From positions 1-64,000 of the forward strand of contig JAPPOG010000051.1 in the NCBI GenBank assembly GCA_028818225.1: a stretch of DNA of 64,000 nt, written 5' to 3'. The notes beneath the pieces are model-generated. The model was not told the DNA's origin. It saw nothing but the letters and a program-made list of their open reading frames with translations, and did not search any database. The stretch comes from Gammaproteobacteria bacterium (GTDB lineage: Bacteria > Pseudomonadota > Gammaproteobacteria > Pseudomonadales > Pseudohongiellaceae). The position numbers were made by a program, and so were the translations under genes. This document shows positions 9,567 through 17,846 of this stretch, in pieces; the first letter of the stretch is position 1; the number at the start of each line of letters is the position of its first letter.

Positions 9567-11357
9567 TTAGTTGAGCGTCAGAAGGACATCGCCAACTTTG
9601 ACCGCATCTCCAGTATTCACAAGAATTTCCGCGACAACGCCGGTTTCCAATGATCGAATTTCTGTTTCCATCTTCATTGCTTCCAGCACGAGAATTACAT
9701 CCCCTTCCTCGACAGCATCACCAACAGAAACCAGAATATTAAATACGTTTCCAGCCAGTGGAGCAGGAATATCGATGGCCTCACTGCGGGAAGTAACAGC
9801 CACTGGTTTGGGTGGAACCGGCGTTGGAGATCCCAAGACCTCACCCAGATGAGATACATCACCACCATCGGTAACTTTCACCACATAGGATTTGCCTTCC
9901 ACTTCCACGGTGTACACACCCGCTTTTGCCTGCTGGTTTGATCCCGCTGGCACCAGGTCTTCTTCTGTTGGCGGCGGCTCAAAGGCATTGGGATTTTTTC
10001 GATTCTTGAGGAATTTCCACCCCACCTGCGGGAACAAAGCGTAAGTAAGCGTATCGTCTACTTCATTCTCAAGGGTGACACCCTCATCATTAGCTAATTC
10101 GAGGACATCTGCCTTTTGTTTTTCAAACTCTGGCTCCAACAAATCTGCTGGTCGACAGGTAATCGGTTCACCACCGTCAAGCACCTTTGCCTGAAGCTCA
10201 GCATTGACCGCTGCAGGAGTTGCACCATACTCGCCTTTTAATACGCCTTCGGTTTCTTTGGTGATATTGCGATAGCGCTCGCCCGATAACACATTCAATA
10301 CTGCCTGGGTTCCAACAATTTGTGATGTTGGCGTTACCAGTGGAATAAATCCGAGGTCCTCGCGAACTTTGGGAATTTCTTCCAATACCTCATCGAGTTT
10401 ATCGCTAGCATTCTGCTCCCTGAGCTGATTCTCGAGATTGGTGAGCATGCCACCCGGCACCTGGGCGACAAGAATCCGAGAATCAATGCCTTTGAGAGAG
10501 CCTTCAAACTTTACGTACTTCTTGCGGACTTCGCGGAAGTAGCTGGCAATTTCTTCCAATAGTTTTATGTTTAAGCCGGTATCTCGATCTGTTCCCTCCA
10601 GAAATGAAACAACAGTTTCTGTCGGCGAGTGACCGTAGGTCATACTCATTGAAGAGATAGCTGTATCGACATTATCAATGCCGGCCTCAATAGCTTTTAT
10701 GTAAGTTGGTGTCGACAACCCGGTAGTAGCATGGCACTGCATGTGAATGGGAATAGCTACTGTCTGCTTTAATTTGGTGATTAGCTCATAGGCTACATAG
10801 GGTTTGAGCAGGCCAGCCATATCTTTAATGCACAGCGAGTCAGCTCCCATGCTCTCAATGGAGCGCGCCATGTCCAACCAGCTGTCAATATTGTATACGG
10901 GACTTATGGTGTAAGACATGGTTCCCTGAGCATGTTTACCGTGTTTACGCACTGACTTGATAGCAGTTTCAAGATTACGCATGTCATTCATGGCATCGAA
11001 TACCCGAAACACATCAACACCATTAATTGCTGCTCGCTCTACAAATCTGTCTACCAGATCATCCGCATAGTGACGATAACCTAAAATATTTTGACCTCGG
11101 AACAGCATTTGCTGCGGGGTATTAGGCATCGCTTCTTTAAAGCGACGAATTCTTTCCCACGGATCTTCGCCAAGATAACGGATGCAGGCGTCAAAGGTCG
11201 CCCCACCCCATGATTCCAGAGACCAGAACCCAACCTGATCAAGTTTCTCGGCTATAGGGAGCATGTCGTCAATACGCATGCGCGTAGCGAACAATGACTG
11301 GTGCGCATCACGCAGAACCACGTCGGTAATACCCAGTGGAGTTTTGTTATCGCTCAT
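9567..11357 (-). CDS. oadA: Oxaloacetate decarboxylase alpha subunit (carboxyltransferase with biotin domain)
   Basis: A 596-residue peripheral subunit that moves the carboxyl group from oxaloacetate to biotin. The N-terminal carboxyltransferase TIM barrel has [10 protein letters not shown] near residue 11, S-L-C-I-K-D-M-A-G with the carbamylated-type lysine, and the metal ligands in H-M-Q-C-H-A-T. After the PYC_OADA conserved domain comes a Pro-rich linker, then a biotinyl domain with E-A-M-K-M-E-T where Lys562 carries biotin. It sits between oadG (46 bases upstream) and oadB (16 bases downstream), so the three subunits are produced together. The presence of G and B subunits separates it from a pyruvate carboxylase B chain, which has the same domains. 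Confidence 0.95.
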   Translation of the reverse strand: MSDNKTPLGITDVVLRDAHQSLFATRMRIDDMLPIAEKLDQVGFWSLESWGGATFDACIRYLGEDPWERIRRFKEAMPNTPQQMLFRGQNILGYRHYADDLVDRFVERAAINGVDVFRVFDAMNDMRNLETAIKSVRKHGKHAQGTMSYTISPVYNIDSWLDMARSIESMGADSLCIKDMAGLLKPYVAYELITKLKQTVAIPIHMQCHATTGLSTPTYIKAIEAGIDNVDTAISSMSMTYGHSPTETVVSFLEGTDRDTGLNIKLLEEIASYFREVRKKYVKFEGSLKGIDSRILVAQVPGGMLTNLENQLREQNASDKLDEVLEEIPKVREDLGFIPLVTPTSQIVGTQAVLNVLSGERYRNITKETEGVLKGEYGATPAAVNAELQAKVLDGGEPITCRPADLLEPEFEKQKADVLELANDEGVTLENEVDDTLTYALFPQVGWKFLKNRKNPNAFEPPPTEEDLVPAGSNQQAKAGVYTVEVEGKSYVVKVTDGGDVSHLGEVLGSPTPVPPKPVAVTSRSEAIDIPAPLAGNVFNILVSVGDAVEEGDVILVLEAMKMETEIRSLETGVVAEILVNTGDAVKVGDVLLTLN

Positions 11358-11403
11358 AGATGTGGCTCATACAATAATTTACTAAACAGTGCCCAATGCA
11401 CCA

Positions 11404-11646
11404 TTAATCACCTTCGTTTCGGTGTTGCGCAATGGCAGCAGCAATAACCTCGATTAAATGCCTGTCGACTTTGTGTGTCGCTGTTTTTACAGCAGTTTTT
11501 GGCGTTTCGGGCTCATATTTCTGCACCAGTCGTGACATCCCATGGGTTGCAAGGATGAGGAGGGTCAGGAATACGAAAACTGTGCCCATGCCGAAAATAG
11601 CTAGCTCGAATCCTTGGCTTACTAAGTTTTCCACAGTTTGGCTCAT
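11404..11646 (-). CDS. oadG: Oxaloacetate decarboxylase gamma subunit
   Basis: An 80-residue single-span membrane protein, first gene of the oad operon. Residues about 13-35 form one hydrophobic helix containing the family-typical G-M-G-T-V-F-V-F-L segment; the remaining half is polar and ends close to a His residue. In known pumps this subunit holds the alpha and beta subunits together and its C-terminal tail binds Zn2+; here the tail has His residues at H-K-V-D-R-H and A-Q-H but is shorter than the enterobacterial one. The sequence alone would be weak evidence, but length, single helix and position directly before oadA make the assignment firm. Confidence 0.88.
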   Translation of the reverse strand: MSQTVENLVSQGFELAIFGMGTVFVFLTLLILATHGMSRLVQKYEPETPKTAVKTATHKVDRHLIEVIAAAIAQHRNEGD

Positions 11647-12231
11647 CGTCTCAGGTTAGGGGAGCGGGAATCATACAGGGAATCATTGAAATAGTTTAGA
11701 CCTAGATCTCATGCAGCGCGCAATATTCCAGCGTGGCTTCAGCATTCTGGGGAAATCCGTTCACCAGTTTGGGTCTGAAATTCCACCAGGCTACACATCG
11801 CATTTGCTGTCTCTCTGCATCACCGAAGTGACTTCTGATTGCTGTATCTGAGGGTCAATAACTAGTCTCTGCAGCTGGGGTTGACGCAAGAGCTTATCGA
11901 TTATTGGAACAAGTCACTCATCAACCAGCGATTCTGCGAACGTGAGTTGCTGCAGCAATTAGACCAGGGAATCTTGAGCGAGCAATGTACTGCATTGCCG
12001 AATATTTAATAATTCTGCTAAGAAAATCCGCCTCTCAATGCACATTCCGAAAACCCGTGGATAATACTTCTACTTTGGTTAGTGTAGAGACCCCGGCAAT
12101 CCATGCTAACTTACTCCCCCAAGTCATTGCGATAGCCTGATGGCTGTGGTCGCCAACCAATTCCTTGATTATACTCGGCCTAATTAGCAAGATTGAATAG
12201 TCAGAATGAATCCACACTTTAGGAGCTTAAC
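11647..12231. other. Intergenic region with a possible gene remnant
   Basis: Region between the divergently placed oadG and the NIPSNAP gene; it should hold both promoters. On the plus strand, 11875-12009 reads as about 44 codons with protein-like composition (segments L-I-D-Y-W-N-K and E-R-E-L-L-Q-Q-L-D) ending in TAA, but an in-frame TAG lies 8 codons before it and there is no start with a ribosome site. It may be the end of a lost gene. I do not recognise the family. The remainder shows nothing I can name. Confidence 0.35.
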
Positions 12232-12657
12232 GTGCAAAAAATCATGAAAACTTCGGCAGTTTCACTCATTTCGCTGATTATCGGGCTCGGAGCAGGAATT
12301 TTCTTCAGCACCTCGGCCCAGGATCAAAAGGTGTTCGAACTTCGGACCTACACGGCAACGCCAGGCAATCTGGACAACCTGCATGCCCGCTTTCGCGATC
12401 ATACAACCCGCATTTTTCGCAAGCATGGCATGGAAGTCATTGGTTACTGGTCACCTACCAGTGAAGAAGAAAGGGAAGACACCCTGGTTTACTTACTTGG
12501 CCATGATAGTCAGGAGGCAGCCAACGCATCCTGGCAAGCATTCATCGCTGATCCCGAATGGGAGAGGGTTGCTGAAGAGTCGAATCGAAACGGCCAGATT
12601 TTAGGCGGCATAGAAAGAAAGTACATGGTTGCCACTGATTACTCGCCCATGAAGTAA
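12232..12657 (+). CDS. Exported NIPSNAP-family protein
   Basis: A 141-residue protein with an N-terminal signal peptide (hydrophobic residues 7-28, cleavage probably near S-A-Q-D). The mature part begins with the NIPSNAP signature V-F-E-L-R-T-Y-T-A and has H-G-M-E-V-I-G-Y-W and a closing A-D-P-E-W segment, the ferredoxin-like alpha/beta-barrel pattern of the family. The biochemical role of bacterial NIPSNAP proteins is not settled, so none is assigned. Translation starts at GTG 12232; TAGGAGC lies 6 bases upstream, which decides this start over the ATG five codons later. A perfect rho-independent terminator follows 13 bases after the stop, so it forms a single-gene unit. Confidence 0.85.
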   Translation: MQKIMKTSAVSLISLIIGLGAGIFFSTSAQDQKVFELRTYTATPGNLDNLHARFRDHTTRIFRKHGMEVIGYWSPTSEEEREDTLVYLLGHDSQEAANASWQAFIADPEWERVAEESNRNGQILGGIERKYMVATDYSPMK

Positions 12658-12670
12658 AACCCTGAGACAC

Positions 12671-12700
12671 AAAAAAGGCTGGCAATTGCCAGCCTTTTTT
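12671..12700. terminator. Perfect bidirectional rho-independent terminator
   Basis: A 30-base perfect palindrome: six A, a GGCTGGCA arm, its exact complement, six T. It has a U-run on both strands, so it can stop the NIPSNAP transcript from the left and the membrane-protein operon from the right. Confidence 0.93.
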
Positions 12701-12714
12701 GTGTGCGAACTGAA

Positions 12715-12879
12715 TTAGCCGTAGGCCAGCTCCAGAAGTTCACGCACCGACTGAATCTGAAAGAACCAGTAAACTACGGAAAAAATAATGAATGTCGAGG
12801 CAGCCACCAGGGCAGAAGTCTGAGCATCCTTTAGCTCTGTGTTTTGGTTAGTTGTTATAGTTTGATTTTCTTCGCTCAT
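12715..12879 (-). CDS. Small single-span membrane protein, 54 residues
   Basis: A short gene not long enough for usual ORF cut-offs. It reads M-S-E-E-N-Q-T at the start and E-L-L-E-L-A-Y-G at the end, with one hydrophobic helix of about 20 residues in the middle (A-A-S-T-F-I-I-F-S-V-V-Y-W-F-F). GGGAGA lies 6 bases before the ATG. It sits 14 bases downstream of the 194-residue membrane protein and just before the shared terminator, so it is the last gene of a three-gene membrane-protein operon. I do not recognise a family. Its position and topology suggest a small accessory subunit of the two larger proteins (inference). Confidence 0.72.
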   Translation of the reverse strand: MSEENQTITTNQNTELKDAQTSALVAASTFIIFSVVYWFFQIQSVRELLELAYG

Positions 12880-12893
12880 TATCTTCTCCCGCC

Positions 12894-13478
12894 TTATCCG
12901 CTAAATCCGATCCAACGGCCAGTTGCCGCCACCAGGAACCAAACCAGGATTGATGCAACTGCGGTCATCTTTAATATTATAGGATTAATAGATTCCAGGT
13001 CATGGGCAACCAATGGTCTGCGCACACAGTAGTGAAAAAGCATGCCAGCGACCAGGGCCAACATCTTGTACCAGTACACTGGCAAGTAATAGATTTTCAT
13101 GGCGACACCGCAGGCCATAAAAATTCCAGTTGCAAGCAAGGTGAGCAATGCCCAATAAAAAACTTTATCAGCCCGCTCTACTACAGTTCTATGGGGAACA
13201 TCAGTAAGTATTAGTCCCAGCAGTCTTCCATCACTAACCAGGACGCAACCACCCAAAACTCCCAGCCCTATAAGATGTCCAGCCTGAATCGTTGCAAAAG
13301 CTCCACCCCAGGTTTTCCCTATATAGCCAAACCAGGTGGTTTCCATCCATTCGAAGAATGGCATTATCTCGGTGTATACGTTTATGCGGGCATAAGTAAA
13401 ACTGAACATTAATGTTGCAGCTATCACCGTAACAGTGAGAATCGATCTTGTATAAGGTCCCAATATGGCAGTGGGCAT
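12894..13478 (-). CDS. Polytopic membrane protein (DUF6644-like), second of a pair
   Basis: A 194-residue inner-membrane protein with about five hydrophobic segments. Residues near 66-90 carry A-G-H-L-I-G followed by G-x-x-x-x-x-D-x-R-L-L-G, a His-then-Asp/Arg motif also present in its upstream neighbour (T-H-V-L then D-L-R-M-L-G), so the two are related. The family appears to be the DUF6644 type of small membrane protein; I name it only by resemblance. A His in a helix and a Y-W-Y-K-M segment further on could be compatible with cofactor or quinone contact, but this is speculation. Gene order on the minus strand: 189-residue protein, this protein, 54-residue protein, then a perfect terminator. 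Confidence 0.62.
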   Translation of the reverse strand: MPTAILGPYTRSILTVTVIAATLMFSFTYARINVYTEIMPFFEWMETTWFGYIGKTWGGAFATIQAGHLIGLGVLGGCVLVSDGRLLGLILTDVPHRTVVERADKVFYWALLTLLATGIFMACGVAMKIYYLPVYWYKMLALVAGMLFHYCVRRPLVAHDLESINPIILKMTAVASILVWFLVAATGRWIGFSG

Positions 13479-13514
13479 ACTTAACTCCTTGCTAATAAGA
13501 AGATTATTTCGTCG

Positions 13515-14084
13515 TTAATATCGCGTTTGTCCGTCTACGCATCCGGCTACGAATTCAATAAAAGCAGATTGTTCATACTGACAATCAAACCAATCGTAGG
13601 CGATGAAGCGTCCACACATAACAATGATTGACCAGAACCCTAGCGATAACAGCGCTCCGGTTCTGATTCTTTTCGGGGCCCGTGCATCGTTATCCCAACT
13701 GGATACTGATTCACTCATGCGTTTGTGGAACAGATACGCGTTTATGGCACAAGCCACCAGAAGAACCATCTTGATACGAAACCAGACACTTTGTGAGGTT
13801 CTGACAGGTACTGCATAAAATAGCAATATGCCTGTAATAAACATCACTGTGAATCCGATCAGCATCGGAAAGTTTAGACGATTTGCAAACTTGGAAGCTG
13901 GCACATCTGGAAAGGCATAACCCAGCATTCTCAGATCAATCAAAAAAAGCATGCCAAGGCTGAGCATTAGCGTTAGCACATGGGTGGACTCAACCCAGTT
14001 ATACATATAATAGGATTCATGCAGCATGGTGCTCCAACGCGTGTCGTCAAACCATATCGCAATGTTATAAATTAATTCATCCAC
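13515..14084 (-). CDS. Polytopic membrane protein (DUF6644-like), first of a pair
   Basis: A 189-residue membrane protein with about five hydrophobic segments, starting M-D-E-L-I-Y after a GGAGG-like site (GGCGGAGGTTCC before the ATG at 14084). It shares with the next gene the pattern E-S-T-H-V-L-T-L, then G-M-L-F-L-I-D-L-R-M-L-G, and W-[FY]-[RK]-[IM]-K/L-M about 50 residues later. Its C-terminal part has C-Q-Y-E-Q-S and G-C-V-D-G with two Cys residues not found in the partner. The pair probably arose by duplication and may form a heterodimer. Function is unknown. The 36-base spacing to the next gene supports one transcript. Confidence 0.62.
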   Translation of the reverse strand: MDELIYNIAIWFDDTRWSTMLHESYYMYNWVESTHVLTLMLSLGMLFLIDLRMLGYAFPDVPASKFANRLNFPMLIGFTVMFITGILLFYAVPVRTSQSVWFRIKMVLLVACAINAYLFHKRMSESVSSWDNDARAPKRIRTGALLSLGFWSIIVMCGRFIAYDWFDCQYEQSAFIEFVAGCVDGQTRY

Positions 14085-14439
14085 TAATGGAACCTCCGCC
14101 CAACTCTGGCTTTTAACGTATACCCAAACCTATGCTTGGGGTATAGGCATTAATTCAGCAAGTTAACAATCCAGGAGATTATCCAAACCACGGTAACCCT
14201 CACATTGAGTCTAAATCAAAGCATCCGGATAACAGGAATTTTGGAGTTCTGGATTTTAGTTGTCTTATTCTTTGTTACTAATAGTATTTTTTTCTATTTA
14301 TCGATTTTATATCGACCTTTTATTCAGGTTTTGTCACTTTATATAAGCCGAGACACCCTATTTCATTGGTCTGTGCAAGAATATCGAAGGAAATAGCTAA
14401 AATCTACAGCGGCAATGTGGCTGATTGTAACGCCTGCGC
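14085..14439. other. Intergenic region without a convincing gene
   Basis: Upstream region of the membrane-protein operon and downstream region of the AraC-type regulator. A plus-strand frame from TTG 14205 to 14396 could give 63 mostly hydrophobic residues, but it has no ribosome site, no ATG and AT-rich sequence that yields hydrophobic codons by chance. I see no other feature. A short inverted motif around 14117-14145 (ACCCAAACCTATGCTTGGGGTAT region) may be regulatory. Confidence 0.4.
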
Positions 14440-15534
14440 CTAATCGCCTTGCTGCATCTTTTTCCGGTATTCGGACGGAGTGACGCCCTTGATTTCCCGG
14501 AAAGCATTGTTAAAAGGTGTGATTGATTGATACCCAACAGATAAGGCAATAGTTAATACTGGCAAATTTCGATTTTCACCGTCGGAAAGGGCATTACCGG
14601 CATCTTCGATTCTGTATTGATGCAGCATGGCATTGAAGTTCCGGAATCCTAATTGCTTATGAATGAAGGCGCGTAATCGATATTCTGGCATTTTGAGTTT
14701 CTTTGCCAGCATAGAAATTGTAAGACCAGCCTCTCTATAAAGCTGACCGTCTTTGAATACCTTGTTAAAACTTTCCGCATCGAAGGTGACTGCTCCCTCC
14801 TCCTCCCTGTCTTCAGTTAGCTCGGTTACCTTTCTAATCACATAGCTCAAAGATACGAAATCGAAACGAAGAGCAATTAGCAGCATACCGAAAGTAAGCA
14901 ATGCGATTGAAAATACGATAACTGCCTGCTCTGTCGCATTGCTTCCCGAACCGCCTGCCAGAAGGAAATTTTCAATGAAAACCACGGCAAAAATCAGGGT
15001 ACCCTGTACGCTTATTATGAACCAACGCAAAATACGCCTGTCCGCTACCAGGTCAGCACGCCAGCCTTTCAGTGTCCAATAGATGGCAAATCCGACAAAT
15101 AGGAGCATGAGTACGTCCAGTGCAGTGCTAAGCATATTTAGCGTACCCACCGAAGTAGCAGCCCCATCGGATAAACTCAGAAACTCAATAACTGCATCAA
15201 GTAAAATCTGTAAGCCAAAGGCGGCACCTAGCGTTAAGGGAAATTTTTCTCCTTCCTGAAAAATCAGGAAGCAATAGATCATGAACAATCCCGGAATTGT
15301 GTTCGTGCCTACTGTGATAAAAAAGTCCCAGCTCGACAAATCCAGCTGAAACTGAGGTTCGATATGATCTGCAGTCATTCCATTAAGCAAATACAGTACG
15401 ACAAAAAACGCAATCAATCCAAAAACTCGGGCACTGTTAGCCTTAGGATCGGTTTTTAGATAGCCCGCCGCCAGTAAAATTACAGAAAAAATGGCTACAA
15501 TTTGTGCTGCAAAAAGCAGCAGTGGATTTGGCAC
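14440..15534 (-). CDS. AraC-family regulator with N-terminal membrane domain
   Basis: A 364-residue protein with six to seven hydrophobic segments in residues 1-230 and a C-terminal AraC/XylS double helix-turn-helix from about 255 (A-K-K-L-K-M-P-E-Y-R-L-R in the first, V-G-Y-Q-S-I-T-P-F-N-N-A-F-R-E-I-K-G-V-T-P-S-E-Y in the second). Membrane-embedded AraC regulators of this build sense a membrane or periplasmic signal and bind DNA on the cytoplasmic side. Translation starts at GTG 15534, with TAGGA six bases upstream; no better ATG exists. Its target is unknown. The nearest candidates are the membrane-protein operon downstream or the porin upstream, but proximity is the only evidence. Confidence 0.85.
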   Translation of the reverse strand: MPNPLLLFAAQIVAIFSVILLAAGYLKTDPKANSARVFGLIAFFVVLYLLNGMTADHIEPQFQLDLSSWDFFITVGTNTIPGLFMIYCFLIFQEGEKFPLTLGAAFGLQILLDAVIEFLSLSDGAATSVGTLNMLSTALDVLMLLFVGFAIYWTLKGWRADLVADRRILRWFIISVQGTLIFAVVFIENFLLAGGSGSNATEQAVIVFSIALLTFGMLLIALRFDFVSLSYVIRKVTELTEDREEEGAVTFDAESFNKVFKDGQLYREAGLTISMLAKKLKMPEYRLRAFIHKQLGFRNFNAMLHQYRIEDAGNALSDGENRNLPVLTIALSVGYQSITPFNNAFREIKGVTPSEYRKKMQQGD

Positions 15535-15717
15535 GTATTCCTACCTGGTGTCTGATCAAAGTGCTTGTAAGACCATACCCGAACAATATTCAAATTACAA
15601 AAACAGGAGAATGCTTGCTAACCCTGCTCTGACCAGAATTGTATGCAAGCGAACCAGCATGGATCTGTTTTGCTAAATACCTTAATACTGCTAGAAATCA
15701 GCATTTTCAGTGCAGCA

Positions 15718-16035
15718 TTAACTGCGGAAGCGTTCTTCCAGATCGTTTATCACACCATCGACAGTATGGGGCCCCTGATACTCTGGATCGTATTGATTAA
15801 AAAGATTTATCGCTCTTTCTGTTTTCCGACCATAAGCGAGAACTTTCTCAAAATAGCAATCAGAACCAGAATTACGCTGCACAACATCTATCAGGAATGC
15901 TCCCAGGGTGACGGCGCTTAATACAATATCGCGAAAGGCATCTATATAAAGTTTGACCTGGAGAACCAGCAGTCTCCTAGACTGTGGCCAGAGCTCCTCT
16001 ACTTTCTCATTTACCTTCGCTGGATCAATATCCAT
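15718..16035 (-). CDS. Small unknown protein, 105 residues
   Basis: A compact protein, mostly helical and charged at the ends, with one moderately hydrophobic helix (about 30-53: D-I-V-L-S-A-V-T-L-G-A-F-L-I-D) followed by a polar part with two Cys-free amphipathic stretches and an R-K-T-E-R-A segment. I choose the second ATG (16035) because GGAG lies six bases before it; the ATG at 16041 overlaps that site. I do not recognise a domain. The start site, codon pattern and balanced composition support a real gene. It is upstream of, and in the same direction as, the AraC-type regulator, with about 180 bases between. Confidence 0.6.
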   Translation of the reverse strand: MDIDPAKVNEKVEELWPQSRRLLVLQVKLYIDAFRDIVLSAVTLGAFLIDVVQRNSGSDCYFEKVLAYGRKTERAINLFNQYDPEYQGPHTVDGVINDLEERFRS

Positions 16036-16484
16036 AGTCATCTCCGAAACAAAACATGCAAGCTTGCTTCAATCTAACAGGCATTTGGTAGCAGCTAATA
16101 ACAGAAAAAGAGTTCGACTGCAGGCCAAGAGGATCGGACCTGCAGCCGAAATCAAGCGCAAAAACTCTTACCTGAAGACTCTATTGTGGGTTTCATGAGT
16201 TAGACGCCCCCAATCCAGGTAAAGTTACAAATGCCTTAAACTGAATAGAGTTAAGCAAACCTGCTTGACTAAACTCGGCCTAGAAACAGAATTCACTTAA
16301 AGCTATACATAATCCATGCCATACATGTAACTTGCTGTTTTTATAATCTTTTTGTGAATATAGCAGAGCAGGATTTAGCCGATTTCACCATCCATAATAA
16401 AAATACCCTAATTCATAGTGATCGATTTCTTGTTTACTGTGATAAATGCTATAAAACAGCGCCAATGTTGCACAGATAGTTCAA
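16036..16484. other. AT-rich divergent intergenic region
   Basis: Lies between the small unknown gene (minus) and the porin gene (plus), so it must carry both promoters. It is AT-rich, especially 16230-16460. The segment near 16106-16136 contains CTGCAGG and its complement CCTGCAG separated by 12 bases, a possible weak hairpin. I see no convincing coding frame on either strand. Confidence 0.4.
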
Positions 16485-17843
16485 ATGAATAGCTTCTCAA
16501 TTATTAGAATAAGTCTGCTTGGTCTGCTTGCTAGCGCCCAGTTAGCTAAGGTGGTTGCGGCTGAAGCGCCCTCCCGGATAAATGATGTGCTGGGACTGGA
16601 TGACGGCTTCAGCCTGGGGCTGATACAACGCACTCGCTTTGAAAATATTGCTGATAATGTGCAGGCAGGTGCCAGCGATAATGATCAGGTTCTGGCGCTG
16701 CGCACCATTCTGAACGGGACATACAACAGTGACAATTTTACCGCCCAGATTGAATTTGCGGACATCAGGCAAGAGTTAGCGGACCGGGACAGTATTCTCA
16801 AAAGCCGTACGGTTAACACGCGGGACTTTCTGCAGGCAAACATCGGCTATCGATTGGGTACCAATAGAAACACCTGGATAAGAATTGGTCGTTTTTCAGA
16901 GGACTGGGGTAGTCGCAGATTAATGGCACGAAATCGATACCGAAACACCATTAATGCTTTCGACGGCGTTGTGATACACCATAATGGCCCAAACGGGATG
17001 CATACGCGGGTAATGGCAACCGAAATCGTTCGCAGATTACCGGGTGATTTCACCAGCCTCCTGGATAATAAATATCAAGCCGATGAATCCAGCGATGCAC
17101 AGCGTTTTTATGGATTCCACACCACGCTACCAAATCTTTTTGACGCTTTCAGTACAGAACTTTTCTATTATTCTTTAAAGGAAAAAGACACGAGTGATGT
17201 AAGTACCAGAAATCGAGATTTCGATTCGGTTGGTTTTCGGCTAAGAAAAGGTCCCTCTCCGGGAGAGCTGGAGTACGAACTTGAAACCATTTTTCAATTT
17301 GGTGAGCGGCGAGCCTCCAGAGCAGCAAGTGATGTAATCGATTTAGATCATCGTGCATTCTTCCAATATGCAATGCTGGGGTACAGTTTCGATGTTCCTT
17401 CAAATCTCAGAATTCAATTCGAAATGGATTACGCAAGCGGAGACAATAATCCTTATGATCAGGACAATGAGCGTTTCGACTCATTGTTTGGACCTACGAC
17501 TTTCGAATTTGGTGTAGTGAGTCTCTATGACCCCTTCAATAGAAGCAATCTTTTCACACCTGGCATCAGAGTATTCGCCGATCTCCGTGATGACGTGAGC
17601 CTCATGACTTCCTATCGTCATTTCTGGTTGGCGGACCCACAGGACAGCTGGGGTCGAACTGGCTTAAGAGACAGGTCGGGTGAGAGTGGGCGTTATCTGG
17701 GCCAACACTTGCAAATAAGGCTCCGCTGGGACCTTATTCCCGGAAATCTAAGAATTGAGGCTGGTGGTATTTACCTGGATGCGGAAAACCTGAGCAATAA
17801 GAATCCAAAGTTCTTCTATACAGGCGCGACATTTACTTTCTAA
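16485..17843 (+). CDS. Outer-membrane porin of the alginate-export type
   Basis: A 452-residue outer-membrane beta-barrel protein. Signal peptide 1-25 with cleavage near V-A-A-E-A. The mature protein alternates polar and hydrophobic residues in strand-length stretches (for example S-L-G-L-I-Q-R-T-R-F-E-N, A-N-I-G-Y-R-L-G, W-I-R-I-G-R), has the R-x-R-x-x-x-x-x-x-D-G-V segment of the Alginate_exp family near 150-160, and ends in G-A-T-F-T-F, the terminal Phe used for BAM recognition. Such porins let small anionic polymers or sugars through. No alginate biosynthesis gene is nearby, so the substrate is open. Its stop is only three bases from that of the convergent next gene and no terminator is visible between them. 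Confidence 0.85.
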   Translation: MNSFSIIRISLLGLLASAQLAKVVAAEAPSRINDVLGLDDGFSLGLIQRTRFENIADNVQAGASDNDQVLALRTILNGTYNSDNFTAQIEFADIRQELADRDSILKSRTVNTRDFLQANIGYRLGTNRNTWIRIGRFSEDWGSRRLMARNRYRNTINAFDGVVIHHNGPNGMHTRVMATEIVRRLPGDFTSLLDNKYQADESSDAQRFYGFHTTLPNLFDAFSTELFYYSLKEKDTSDVSTRNRDFDSVGFRLRKGPSPGELEYELETIFQFGERRASRAASDVIDLDHRAFFQYAMLGYSFDVPSNLRIQFEMDYASGDNNPYDQDNERFDSLFGPTTFEFGVVSLYDPFNRSNLFTPGIRVFADLRDDVSLMTSYRHFWLADPQDSWGRTGLRDRSGESGRYLGQHLQIRLRWDLIPGNLRIEAGGIYLDAENLSNKNPKFFYTGATFTF

Positions 17844-17846
17844 TAC

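Noticed and set aside
14205-14396. 63-codon hydrophobic frame on the plus strand
   Set aside because: It starts at TTG with no ribosome site, lies in AT-rich sequence that gives hydrophobic codons by chance, and has no recognisable pattern.
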